DNA of 16,022 nucleotides. Source: JBLHHI01 sp047614125. Its GTDB lineage: Bacteria > Bacteroidota > Bacteroidia > NS11-12g > UBA9320. Made by a program: the position numbers and the translations under genes. Below are positions 1-6,194 of this stretch, piece after piece. The stretch is from the NCBI GenBank assembly GCA_047614125.1, contig JBLHHI010000075.1, forward strand, positions 1 to 16,022, in the 5' to 3' direction. Numbering within the stretch: the stretch's first letter is position 1; each line of letters starts with the position of its first letter. The notes under the pieces were generated by a model. That model saw nothing but the letters and a program-made list of their open reading frames with translations, ran no database searches and was not told the origin of the DNA.

Positions 1-2
1 TT

Positions 3-254
3 TACTTCTCGCCTCCAAAAGGATCGGAGGGTGGACTCGTCTCTGGCTCATTCATCATTGCCTTAGTGGCCTTGCACCTCTTGCACCTCTTGGGTGGAAT
101 ACTCTTCCTTCTTGTTGTACTCATTAAGAGCCTGATGCTACGGGTTCATAAAAAGAATTTACTGTCCATTAACCTTTGCAATACCTATTGGCATTTCGTT
201 GGTTTGTTATGGATCTATTTATATATGTTTTTAATTTTTGCACCGCAATTGTAA
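3..254 (+). CDS. Cytochrome c oxidase subunit III, first copy (5' end missing)
   Basis: This is the C-terminal 83 codons of a heme-copper oxidase subunit III. The reading frame is open from base 3, so the gene begins upstream of the window. Family marks visible are a GSFIIALVALHLLHLLGG helix (the usual 'H-x-x-H' helix near the end of subunit III) and the closing NTYWHFVGLLWIYLYMFL helix, which carries the conserved Trp-His-Phe. It is an integral inner-membrane protein that stabilises the catalytic subunit I of an aa3/caa3-type oxidase. A second subunit III gene starts only 6 bases after its stop, a tandem pair common in Bacteroidota. The heme O synthase gene often lies just upstream in related genomes, but that lies outside this window and is inference. 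Confidence 0.9.
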   Translation, partial: YFSPPKGSEGGLVSGSFIIALVALHLLHLLGGILFLLVVLIKSLMLRVHKKNLLSINLCNTYWHFVGLLWIYLYMFLIFAPQL

Positions 255-260
255 GTAATT

Positions 261-1016
261 ATGTCAACTCATTCAGTAAGCGAATCACCAACATGGGCAG
301 GCGGCAAATCGCCGTTTAACGTGAGTTATGGTAAATTCATGATGTGGATTTTCCTCCTTTCGGATGCTTTTACCTTCTCTTCACTACTCGTAGGATATGG
401 CGCCGTTCGATATTCATTTCCATCGGCCGATGTGGTTGAAGTAATTGCTTTCAATGCCGATATTCACGAAATATACCACGAAGGTTTTGTTGAAACCATG
501 CAGCACAAAGGAGTTTTCTCCGAAAGCCATTGGCCTTCACCAGATATGGTATTTAATCACTTCCCTTTCTTGCACGGGCACTTACCGCTCATGTTTGTGA
601 GTTTGATGACCTTTATCCTCATTCTGAGTAGTGTTACCATGGTTCTGGCGGTGGAAGCCGGACAGAGGATGGACAAGAAAAAGGTGGAAGTCTATATGAT
701 TCTCACCATTATTGGCGGACTAATGTTCTTAGGTTGTCAGGCTTGGGAATGGACCAAATTTATTGGAGAAGGAGCTAAGCTTTATGGCAATCCCTTTGGG
801 CCGGTAACCTTTGCAGCGCTCTTTTTCTTAGTAACAGGTTTCCACGGATTTCACGTTTTGAGTGGTGTGGTTATCAATGTTATCATTTATCTTAACGTTC
901 GAAAAGGAACCTACGAAAAGCGTGGGCATTATGAAATGGTTGAAAAAACAGGTTTGTATTGGCACTTTGTAGACCTAGTTTGGGTATTTGTATTTACCTT
1001 CTTCTATTTGATCTAA
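261..1016 (+). CDS. Cytochrome c oxidase subunit III, second copy
   Basis: A complete 251-residue subunit III of a heme-copper terminal oxidase. Visible marks are an early helix with FLLSDAFTFSSLLVGY (residues 31-46), QAWEW (160-164), the FFLVTGFHGFHVL helix (188-200) and the terminal GLYWHFVDLVWVFVF (231-245). Residues 53-105 form a long, acidic and His-containing loop between the first and second helices. The N-terminal 20 residues are hydrophilic. The gene follows the first subunit III after 6 bases and precedes subunit IV by 41 bases, so all three are probably co-transcribed. Subunit III does not bind metal; it supports proton uptake and stability of subunit I. Two adjacent paralogues probably form one oxidase rather than two, but this is inference. 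Confidence 0.93.
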   Translation: MSTHSVSESPTWAGGKSPFNVSYGKFMMWIFLLSDAFTFSSLLVGYGAVRYSFPSADVVEVIAFNADIHEIYHEGFVETMQHKGVFSESHWPSPDMVFNHFPFLHGHLPLMFVSLMTFILILSSVTMVLAVEAGQRMDKKKVEVYMILTIIGGLMFLGCQAWEWTKFIGEGAKLYGNPFGPVTFAALFFLVTGFHGFHVLSGVVINVIIYLNVRKGTYEKRGHYEMVEKTGLYWHFVDLVWVFVFTFFYLI

Positions 1017-1057
1017 ACGCAGGTATCCAAAAACATTAACAATTAATTTAGAAAAAC

Positions 1058-1420
1058 ATGGCACATCACGATAATCAACCGGTAGACATTCACGATGAAG
1101 TAAACTACGACCCAACAGTTTGGGTACCCAGAGCGCATTCGCACGGCACTAAGGCTTTGTGGAAGACGTTTTGGTTGCTCTTTGTAGTTACTATTCTCGA
1201 TATTATTTTATATTTTTCTCTTCCAGCTGGGATGGGAAGAAACATAACCTTTATTGCCCTTGGGGTTTTTAAGGCTGGCTTTATTGTTTATGTATTTATG
1301 CACTTAAGCTACGAGAAGAAATGGCTTCAGAGCATCATTGTTTATCCAATGATCTTTGTGATTTACCTTATAGCTTTTATGTTGAAAGAAGCTTCCTTTT
1401 GGAACTCGCTTAATTGGTAA
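1058..1420 (+). CDS. Cytochrome c oxidase subunit IV family protein
   Basis: A 120-residue protein with three predicted membrane helices (about 35-53, 62-82 and 92-110) after a His/Asp-rich N-terminus. The segment around FKAGFIVYVFMHLSYEKKW (residues 71-89) is typical of prokaryotic subunit IV of caa3/aa3 and bo3 oxidases. It is a small accessory inner-membrane subunit thought to aid assembly and stability of subunits I and III. It sits directly after the two subunit III genes and ends 2 bases before the SCO start codon. The placement and helix pattern agree with the family, so the call is firm even though the sequence family is poorly conserved. Confidence 0.9.
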   Translation: MAHHDNQPVDIHDEVNYDPTVWVPRAHSHGTKALWKTFWLLFVVTILDIILYFSLPAGMGRNITFIALGVFKAGFIVYVFMHLSYEKKWLQSIIVYPMIFVIYLIAFMLKEASFWNSLNW

Positions 1421-1422
1421 AA

Positions 1423-2091
1423 ATGAAAAACACCAAGGGTAAGTCCTTACTTATCATTTTGTTGGTTTTACCGGTCTTGCTGTTCTTTATGTGGCGGCAA
1501 GCTAAAACCAGTTTTACGCCGTTGCCCATCATGGGGGAAACAGAAATGGATGGAAGCTTTACGCCACATACCATTCGAGATTTTACGCTTACAGATCACA
1601 CCAATACACCCATAAATTTGGCTACCTTCAATGATCAAATTCTTATAGCAAATTTCTTTTACGCCACGTGCCCGGATGTGTGTCCGGCAATGAACAACAA
1701 TCTGCGATTGGTTGTAGAGAAATTCAAGAATAATCCAGACGTGGCTTTTTTGTCAACCACCGTTAATCCAGATCACGATTCCATTGAAGTACTCGCTGAA
1801 TACGGAGGAAAGTATGCCTACGCCGATGATAAATGGCGCTTTGCCACAGGTTCCATGCGTGAAATCTACGATCTTGGCACCGCTTATTATCGCTTAGCTG
1901 CTGCTCGACCCGATGGCGCTGTAGACTTCATTCACAGCTCGGTTGTGGTTTTGGTGGATAAAAAACATCAAATTCGGGGTTACTACGAATCGAATCAAAA
2001 TCCTAAATTTGCCACTGAGCTAATAAACGGAATCAAAACTCTGTTGGGCGAATATTATCTAGAAGAAGGGGAAGCAAAAGGAGATAAATAA
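1423..2091 (+). CDS. SCO1/SenC family copper-delivery protein
   Basis: A 222-residue membrane-anchored thioredoxin-fold protein that delivers copper to, or reduces the cysteines of, the CuA centre of oxidase subunit II. Residues 7-24 form an N-terminal membrane anchor. The copper/redox motif is FFYATCPDVCPAM, with Cys83 and Cys87. The third ligand is His171 in DFIHSSVVVLVD. ATG 1423 is preferred over the in-frame TTG at 1414, which lies inside the previous gene. Its stop shares one base with the next ATG (TAATG), so translation of the DUF420 gene is probably coupled; AAAGGAG at 2077-2083 is a good ribosome binding site for that next gene. The position in an oxidase operon fits a role in CuA assembly. 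Confidence 0.93.
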   Translation: MKNTKGKSLLIILLVLPVLLFFMWRQAKTSFTPLPIMGETEMDGSFTPHTIRDFTLTDHTNTPINLATFNDQILIANFFYATCPDVCPAMNNNLRLVVEKFKNNPDVAFLSTTVNPDHDSIEVLAEYGGKYAYADDKWRFATGSMREIYDLGTAYYRLAAARPDGAVDFIHSSVVVLVDKKHQIRGYYESNQNPKFATELINGIKTLLGEYYLEEGEAKGDK

Positions 2092-2627
2092 TGCAGAATA
2101 AAGACAAACTCTTCTTTCGATTTGCCATGACGTTATCCGTAGTCGTTTTTCTTCTTGTGCTTGTTTTAAACCGGAAAATAATTACCCCACCTTCAACCAT
2201 TCCGAGCTTCGTACCCATGCTTCCAGCATTAAATGCTACCATCAATGGACTTTGCAGCCTTTTACTCATAGGGAGTTTGATGGCGATAAAACGTAAAAAC
2301 ATTCAACTCCACAAAAAATTAAACCTTACCACCTTTGTGCTTTCTGCCCTATTTTTGGTATCGTATGTTACCTTGCATTTTTTTTCTAAACAGCAATTTT
2401 TTGGTGGAGAGGGCGCCATTCGATACATCTACTTTCCAGTGTTAATCACCCATATTATATTAGCCGCCCTGGTGTTGCCTCTAATACTTTTTAGCTTCTA
2501 TTATGCATTGAATAATCGAGTCGAGAAACATAAAAAAATAGTCCGATTTACCTACCCCATTTGGCTTTATGTTACCCTATCTGGAGTAGCTGTTTATGCA
2601 ATGATGAGCCCATATTACCAATTTTAG
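2091..2627 (+). CDS. DUF420 membrane protein (CtaM-like oxidase assembly factor)
   Basis: A 178-residue protein with about five hydrophobic helices and the DUF420 pattern: LPALNATINGLCSLLLIGS (45-63), a His in IQLHKKLN (residue 74), SYVTLHFF (His95), THIILAALVLP (His121) and HKKIVRFTYPIWLY (His147). Four spaced histidines next to helices are characteristic. In Firmicutes the DUF420 protein CtaM is required for function of an aa3-type oxidase, so a role in oxidase maturation is likely here too, given SCO upstream. The start is set by the ATG overlapping the SCO stop and by the Shine-Dalgarno sequence 7 bases before it. Its TAG stop overlaps the GTG of the next gene by one base. Confidence 0.9.
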   Translation: MQNKDKLFFRFAMTLSVVVFLLVLVLNRKIITPPSTIPSFVPMLPALNATINGLCSLLLIGSLMAIKRKNIQLHKKLNLTTFVLSALFLVSYVTLHFFSKQQFFGGEGAIRYIYFPVLITHIILAALVLPLILFSFYYALNNRVEKHKKIVRFTYPIWLYVTLSGVAVYAMMSPYYQF

Positions 2628-3355
2628 TGAAAAGCGTTATACAGTTCATACTGCAAAAAGTATTGGGTTTAAAAACCTATCTCTTTCTCTTCTCTTGGTA
2701 CAAGATCAAAACATTACGTAAAGATAAAAGTGAAAATGACTTCTTTCATTTCATCAAACAAATTAGTCCGAAAGACGACGTTTTAGATGTAGGCGCTAAC
2801 ATTGGTATCATGTCGTATTATATGGCGCGAAAAACCAAAGGGAAGGTATTTGCCTTCGAACCGATTCCCAGCAACATCTACACTTTAAAACGAATAAAGG
2901 CTCATTTCAGATTGTTCAATATTAAGGTGATGGAAACTGCACTCGGCAACGAAACCGGTGAAATATCGATGGTAATGCCGGTGGTGAGCTTTGTTAAAAA
3001 ACAGGGTCTGTCGCACGTGTTAACCGAAGAAATCACCACCTTTAATGAGGGTTACAAGTTTACTGCCCCAATTACACGATTGGATGATGTGGAAGAACTG
3101 AAAAAACACAAGATTTCTGCCATGAAGATGGACGTAGAAAACTTTGAATATCAAGTTTTTCTAGGTGCCAAAAAACTCATAGCAAACGACCGACCCGTTG
3201 TTTATTGCGAGCTTTGGGATAATGAAAATCGGCAGAAGTGTTTTGCCTTTATGCACAAAATGAACTACCTGATTAAAATTAAAGTTGACAACGGCCTAGT
3301 GCATTTTGATGATAAGAAACATAGTTCTCAAAACTTTTTCTTTATCCCCGAATAA
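2627..3355 (+). CDS. FkbM family SAM-dependent methyltransferase
   Basis: A 242-residue class I methyltransferase of the FkbM type. Motif I is DDVLDVGANIGIMSYYMARK (residues 50-69), the acidic end of strand 2 is VFAFEPIPSN (74-83), the ITRLDDV signature is at 149-155, and MKMDVENFEYQVFLGA (166-181) corresponds to the usual 'IKIDVEGAE' motif, with Asn in place of Gly. GTG 2627 is chosen because it overlaps the DUF420 stop (TAGTG), which suggests coupling, and because the frame further upstream lies entirely inside that gene. The substrate is unknown; FkbM enzymes O-methylate sugars, lipids or natural products. It is an odd member of an oxidase assembly operon and no link to respiration can be shown from sequence. 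Confidence 0.88.
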   Translation: MKSVIQFILQKVLGLKTYLFLFSWYKIKTLRKDKSENDFFHFIKQISPKDDVLDVGANIGIMSYYMARKTKGKVFAFEPIPSNIYTLKRIKAHFRLFNIKVMETALGNETGEISMVMPVVSFVKKQGLSHVLTEEITTFNEGYKFTAPITRLDDVEELKKHKISAMKMDVENFEYQVFLGAKKLIANDRPVVYCELWDNENRQKCFAFMHKMNYLIKIKVDNGLVHFDDKKHSSQNFFFIPE

Positions 3356-3356
3356 C

Positions 3357-3364
3357 TAACTTTG
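3357..3364 (+). promoter_or_regulatory. Possible -7 box (TAnnTTTG) before the small Cys-x-x-Cys gene
   Basis: TAACTTTG matches the Bacteroidota -7 consensus exactly and lies 4 bases before ATG 3369, in the 13-base gap after the FkbM gene. If used, the transcript would begin at or inside the start codon. No clear -33 TTTG was seen at the right distance, so this may be chance. Confidence 0.4.
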
Positions 3365-3368
3365 TACC

Positions 3369-3611
3369 ATGCGATTGACAAAAAAGACATTTACCGCATT
3401 CATTGTACTTATTTTAATTTCTGTGGGACAAGAAGTCCTAGCCCAATGTCCGATGTGTAGAGGAGCTGTTGAATCGGCCCTTCAAAACGAAGGCGTTACG
3501 GTTGGCATCGGATTGAATAAAGGCATTATGTACTTATTGGCCATGCCCTATCTAATGGTTGGTGTGGTTGGATTGGTCTGGTATCGCAAAAATCGTCGCT
3601 TTAAAGCATGA
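3369..3611 (+). CDS. Small exported membrane protein with a Cys-Pro-Met-Cys motif
   Basis: An 80-residue protein with a clear signal peptide (residues 1-25, ending VLA before Gln26), followed at once by CPMC (Cys27, Cys30) and then one membrane helix (about 52-71) and a basic tail. The predicted topology puts the Cys pair just after cleavage, on the periplasmic face. No named domain is recognised. A CPMC pair could bind copper or act in thiol exchange. Its place after SCO and DUF420 and its 4-base overlap (ATGA) with the DUF983 gene hint at a role in oxidase copper-centre assembly. That role is inference. I recall similar small proteins in other Bacteroidota genomes but could not check this. 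Confidence 0.8.
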   Translation: MRLTKKTFTAFIVLILISVGQEVLAQCPMCRGAVESALQNEGVTVGIGLNKGIMYLLAMPYLMVGVVGLVWYRKNRRFKA

Positions 3612-3988
3612 GAACCAAACAACAGGCCTTCTTAACGGGTCAGTGCCCACAATGCCGAAGTGGGCGTATTTTTAAAAATAAATTTCTTCACAAAAACTTT
3701 AAGGATGTGAACCCGAACTGTCCACATTGCCACGTAAAATTTGAATCTGAACCCGGATTCTTTTGGGGGGCGATGTATTTTAGTTACGGGCTTATTGTGG
3801 GAACATTGATGGTATCAGGCATAGTGCTTTATTCCATTCAAGACCAACCACCGCTGTTTCAAACCAGCGGAATAATGATTGGGCTCTCACTGTTGCTAAC
3901 GCCCGTTTATTTAAGATTATCTCGATTAATGATGATCTACATCGCGGCGCCTTACAAAAATTTTAAAGAAGAATTGTACAAGGCGTAA
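3608..3988 (+). CDS. DUF983 zinc-ribbon membrane protein
   Basis: A 126-residue protein with two N-terminal Cys pairs, CPQC (13, 16) and CPHC (38, 41), forming a probable zinc ribbon, then FESEPGFFWGAMYFSYG (45-61), which is typical of DUF983, and two membrane helices (about 54-78 and 88-108). The function of the family is not established. In alphaproteobacteria DUF983 genes commonly lie between oxidase subunit III and SURF1, so an association with oxidase assembly recurs across phyla. The ATG overlaps the stop of the previous gene by 4 bases, indicating translational coupling. It is the last gene before a long non-coding stretch. Confidence 0.9.
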   Translation: MRTKQQAFLTGQCPQCRSGRIFKNKFLHKNFKDVNPNCPHCHVKFESEPGFFWGAMYFSYGLIVGTLMVSGIVLYSIQDQPPLFQTSGIMIGLSLLLTPVYLRLSRLMMIYIAAPYKNFKEELYKA

Positions 3989-4351
3989 ATTACACCTCAT
4001 TTTCAGAAAATTGTATTTTCAATTGTGAAGAGTGTTTCACTAAAAAGTCTCACCTGACTTCCACATTTTACAACCCAAATTAAAAATGGCAGCTAGTTTC
4101 TTTTCTTCTCTAGTTAAGAGCAGCGTTCTTTTGCATCTTCGTTTATCTTAAAACCTGAGTTCGAATCAATACAATAAAAGATTGTTTAGAATTGGCCTTG
4201 GGAGTTAGAAAGTTGTGAGAACGTGTTAGCCGTGGCTAAACACCTCTTTGGGGGGATAATTAACATCTCTTTAATTTAAAGACCTGAGTTCGATTAATCT
4301 TTTCAAATTCAGATTTGTATAGAACCCAAGTAGTAAGGCGAAAACAGGAAA

Positions 4352-4369
4352 GGTTTATGTTTATAAACC
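4352..4369. repeat. Perfect 7-bp hairpin with GTTT loop
   Basis: GGTTTAT (4352-4358) and ATAAACC (4363-4369) are exact reverse complements around a 4-base loop. It lies inside the 4125-4565 element and adds to the impression of a folded molecule. Confidence 0.6.
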
Positions 4370-4421
4370 GACTGATTTCAACGAAGCTAATAGGGTTTTA
4401 TATACAAAAGTCCGCTTTACA

Positions 4422-4509
4422 CTTGTGAAAAGCGATTTTCATCGTAAAAATTACTCGAAAGGGCCCGCCCTGTCTTCGCAATTTTTACTCGAAACTCACT
4501 GTTCACAAG
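4422..4509. repeat. Long imperfect palindrome with 43-nt arms
   Basis: Arm 1 (4422-4464) and the reverse complement of arm 2 (4467-4509) agree at about 33 positions with small gaps. Shared blocks in order are CTTGTGAA, AG, GA, TTTC, GTAAAAATT, CGAA and GGGC, meeting at GGGC-cc-GCCC. As RNA or single-stranded DNA this would form one long hairpin. It directly abuts the inverted copy of the ACCTGAGTTCGA repeat. Confidence 0.75.
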
Positions 4510-4739
4510 CGTTCTGAATTCAAAATATGAATCGAACTCAGGTTAAAGGTACTATGCAAAAGAACACATTCTGCTGGAGTCAAGTGTATACGCCGCAGTT
4601 GGGCGATCGTCTTTTATAAGCAGGCGGGTGCTTTTACTCGATACCACGTGCGCATGAAGAAAACGTCGTTCGAAGAGAGTGGTTTGGGAGGACCAGCCGC
4701 GTTGGCTTGCATTGCAAAAAAACTAAATGCAGAAGTCAG

Positions 4740-4776
4740 AAAAAAAGCCTCCCCATAATCCGATGAAAAGGCCTTT
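4740..4776 (-). terminator. Rho-independent terminator of recA
   Basis: Read on the minus strand, AAAGGCCT (4769-4776) pairs with AGGCTTTT (4743-4750) through 8 bp including one G-T wobble, followed by a run of seven T (4740-4746). It lies 26 bases beyond the recA stop. The loop is fairly long (18 nt), but the T run and position are convincing. Confidence 0.7.
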
Positions 4777-4802
4777 GATTAATTGTTAGATACTAATAAA
4801 TG

Positions 4803-5849
4803 CTACTCGCTTGCTGCAACGCTTTTCGGTTTCTTATCCTTCAAAGCAGCAGGTTCGCCCAATACTTTTTCCTTTACCTTAATTTCGAGTTCTTCCATAA
4901 GCTCTGGGTTGTCTACCAAGAGTTGCTTAACCGAATCGCGCCCTTGACCGAGCTTAATGCCGTTGTAGCTAAACCAGGATCCGCTTTTTTGAATGATTTC
5001 GTAATCTACACCAAGATCTAGGATTTCTCCAGCCTTTGAAATTCCAACCCCGTACATGATATCAAATTCAACCACTCTAAAAGGTGGAGCTACCTTATTC
5101 TTGGCAACCTTTACTTTCACCCGGTTTCCAATAATATCAACTCCATCCTTAATCTGGCCAATTCTTCGAATATCCAATCGAACGGATGCATAGAATTTCA
5201 ATGCATTACCTCCGGTAGTTGTTTCTGGATTTCCAAACATGATGCCAATCTTCTCACGCAATTGATTGATAAAGATGCATATACATCCAGTTTTACTAAT
5301 TGTACCAGTAAGCTTTCTGAGTGCTTGCGACATCAATCGGGCGTGAAGTCCCATTTTCGAATCGCCCATATCGCCTTCCAACTCTGCTCTTGGAACTAGG
5401 GCTGCAACCGAGTCAATTACAATTACGTCGATGGCTCCGGAGCGAATCAGATTGTCGGCAATTTCTAAGGCCTGCTCTCCATCGTCGGGTTGTGAAATTA
5501 AAAGTTCTTCAGTATCTATCCCAATTTTCTCGGCGTAAAACCGATCAAAGGCATGTTCTGCATCTACGAAAGCTGCAATTCCTCCAGCCTTTTGGGCTTC
5601 AGCAATGCAATGCATAGCCAAGGTTGTTTTACCAGATGATTCTGGGCCGTAAATTTCTACCACTCTTCCTTTTGGAAATCCACCCACACCAAGTGCCATA
5701 TCCAAACCCAACGAGCCCGTTGAAATGGTGGGTGTCGGGACTACATTCTCATCGTCCATTCTCATAACGATGCCCTTGCCATATGATTTTTCGAGCTTGT
5801 CAATGGTAAGCTTGAGTGCTTTTAGTTTTTCTGCGTTGTCGTTTGCCAT
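4803..5849 (-). CDS. recA: Recombinase RecA
   Basis: A 348-residue RecA of full length. It binds single-stranded DNA as an ATP-dependent filament and catalyses strand exchange in homologous recombination. Visible marks are Walker A GPESSGKT (68-75), the catalytic Glu region VDAEHAFD (95-102, Glu98), Walker B DVIVIDSVAAL (141-151), the L1 loop region EGDMGDSKMGLHARLMSQAL (158-177) and the L2 loop region beginning NQLREKIGIMFGNPETTTGG (195-214). The C-terminal tail is Lys-rich, ending KPKSVAASE. It stands alone on the minus strand, divergent from the barrel gene and with its own terminator. No LexA-type operator was recognised; many Bacteroidota lack LexA, so classical SOS control is not expected. 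Confidence 0.98.
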   Translation of the reverse strand: MANDNAEKLKALKLTIDKLEKSYGKGIVMRMDDENVVPTPTISTGSLGLDMALGVGGFPKGRVVEIYGPESSGKTTLAMHCIAEAQKAGGIAAFVDAEHAFDRFYAEKIGIDTEELLISQPDDGEQALEIADNLIRSGAIDVIVIDSVAALVPRAELEGDMGDSKMGLHARLMSQALRKLTGTISKTGCICIFINQLREKIGIMFGNPETTTGGNALKFYASVRLDIRRIGQIKDGVDIIGNRVKVKVAKNKVAPPFRVVEFDIMYGVGISKAGEILDLGVDYEIIQKSGSWFSYNGIKLGQGRDSVKQLLVDNPELMEELEIKVKEKVLGEPAALKDKKPKSVAASE

Positions 5850-5872
5850 CTTGTTTTTTATTGATTATTTTC

Positions 5873-5880
5873 CAAATATA
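5873..5880 (-). promoter_or_regulatory. Probable recA promoter -7 box
   Basis: On the minus strand the sequence is TATATTTG, an exact TAnnTTTG match, ending 23 bases before the recA ATG. A leader of about 15-20 nt would result. No good -33 TTTG was found 17-23 bases upstream, so the promoter may be weak or need an activator. Confidence 0.5.
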
Positions 5881-5969
5881 CCTTAGGCATGGCGCATGAT
5901 TGCGCTGATGTTGATAAAATGGTGATCATAAGCGCTTTTAAGTGTTTGATAACGATAATGTGCACTTTT

Positions 5970-5986
5970 TGATAATTTAATTATCA
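5970..5986. promoter_or_regulatory. Perfect 17-base palindrome, candidate operator
   Basis: TGATAATT-T-AATTATCA has 8-base perfect arms around a central T. TTTGATAA at its left end is repeated 23 bases upstream (5945-5952). It lies between two divergent promoters, about 90 bases upstream of the recA -7 box. It is not followed by a T run on either strand, so an operator is more likely than a terminator. Its AT-only core raises the odds of chance. Confidence 0.4.
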
Positions 5987-6176
5987 CTACTCAGTGCCAA
6001 GATCAAATACAATTCCAACCTCAAACCTTCCAACCACAATCTATAAACCAACCATAAACCATAATACGTCGAGGTTCTTGATACGTGCCACCGGATACTT
6101 CATCGCTTATACTCTAGACTTAATCATCCCCGTTAGTATGTGGAAATGTTCTCAACCACTGCCCTATGAGAAAACG

Positions 6177-6184
6177 TAATTTTG
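6177..6184 (+). promoter_or_regulatory. Possible -7 box of the barrel gene
   Basis: TAATTTTG matches TAnnTTTG exactly and ends 10 bases before ATG 6195, which would give a leader of only a few bases. No TTTG lies at the normal -33 spacing. Confidence 0.4.
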
Positions 6185-6194
6185 AAACTCCTTT

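Larger units (their letters stand above)
4125..4565. repeat. Nested inverted-repeat element, possible MITE or structured RNA
   Basis: The outer arms are a perfect 12-base inverted repeat, GTTCTTTTGCAT (4125-4136) and ATGCAAAAGAAC (4554-4565). Inside are three copies of ACCTGAGTTCGA: two direct (4153-4164 and 4282-4293) and one inverted (4532-4543). The inverted copy can pair with either direct copy. Its match to copy 2 extends over about 36 bases with small gaps (4275-4312 against 4512-4547). Between the arms lie three further hairpins: 4223-4243, 4352-4369 and 4422-4509. No transposase frame is present. It could be a decayed or non-autonomous mobile element, or a folded RNA of about 440 nt. 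The sequence alone does not decide. Confidence 0.65.
3989..4799. other. 811-base gene-free region between convergent units
   Basis: No convincing gene is visible between the DUF983 gene and the end of recA. The region contains a small hairpin at 4006-4020 (GAAAAT/ATTTTC around TGT), a nested inverted-repeat element (4125-4565) and the recA terminator (4740-4776). Two ATG-poor open stretches (frames 4323-4517 and 4531-4758, plus strand) lack credible starts and homology that I can recognise. One of them runs through the terminator. Confidence 0.75.
5850..6194. other. Divergent intergenic region between recA and the barrel gene
   Basis: This 345-base region holds a recA -7 box near one end, a barrel-gene -7 box near the other and a 17-base palindrome in between. 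A 61-codon frame at 5994-6179 is Thr/Pro/Asn-rich and low in complexity, with no family features, and is probably not a gene. No RNA gene was recognised. Confidence 0.6.

Noticed and set aside
2033..2302. 89-residue minus-strand frame overlapping the SCO and DUF420 genes
   Set aside because: It is antisense to two well-supported genes and has no domain or signal features.
4086..4151. 21-residue ATG-initiated frame at the left edge of the repeat element
   Set aside because: It is too short, has no ribosome binding site, and its 3' half is the repeat arm.
4153..4170. GAGTTCGAATC looks like a tRNA T-loop
   Set aside because: No acceptor, D or anticodon stem surrounds it, and the same motif recurs as a simple repeat.
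4223..4243. GTGTTAGCC/GGCTAAACAC hairpin considered as an integron attC core
   Set aside because: The core does not fit GTTRRRY, there is no second core pair, and there is no integrase or cassette array.
4323..4517. 64-codon open stretch on the plus strand containing KTGKVYVYKPTDFNEAN
   Set aside because: It has no ATG, GTG or TTG near its beginning, most of its second half is the long palindrome, and no family is recognisable.
4531..4758. 75-codon open stretch on the plus strand ending ...KKASP, reminiscent in places of a transposase C-terminus
   Set aside because: It has no usual start before codon 42, begins inside a repeat arm and runs through the recA terminator. The resemblance is too weak to call a pseudogene.
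5994..6179. 61-residue plus-strand frame in the recA-barrel gap
   Set aside because: Low-complexity Thr/Asn/Pro composition, no ribosome binding site and no family features. It also sits across the regulatory region.
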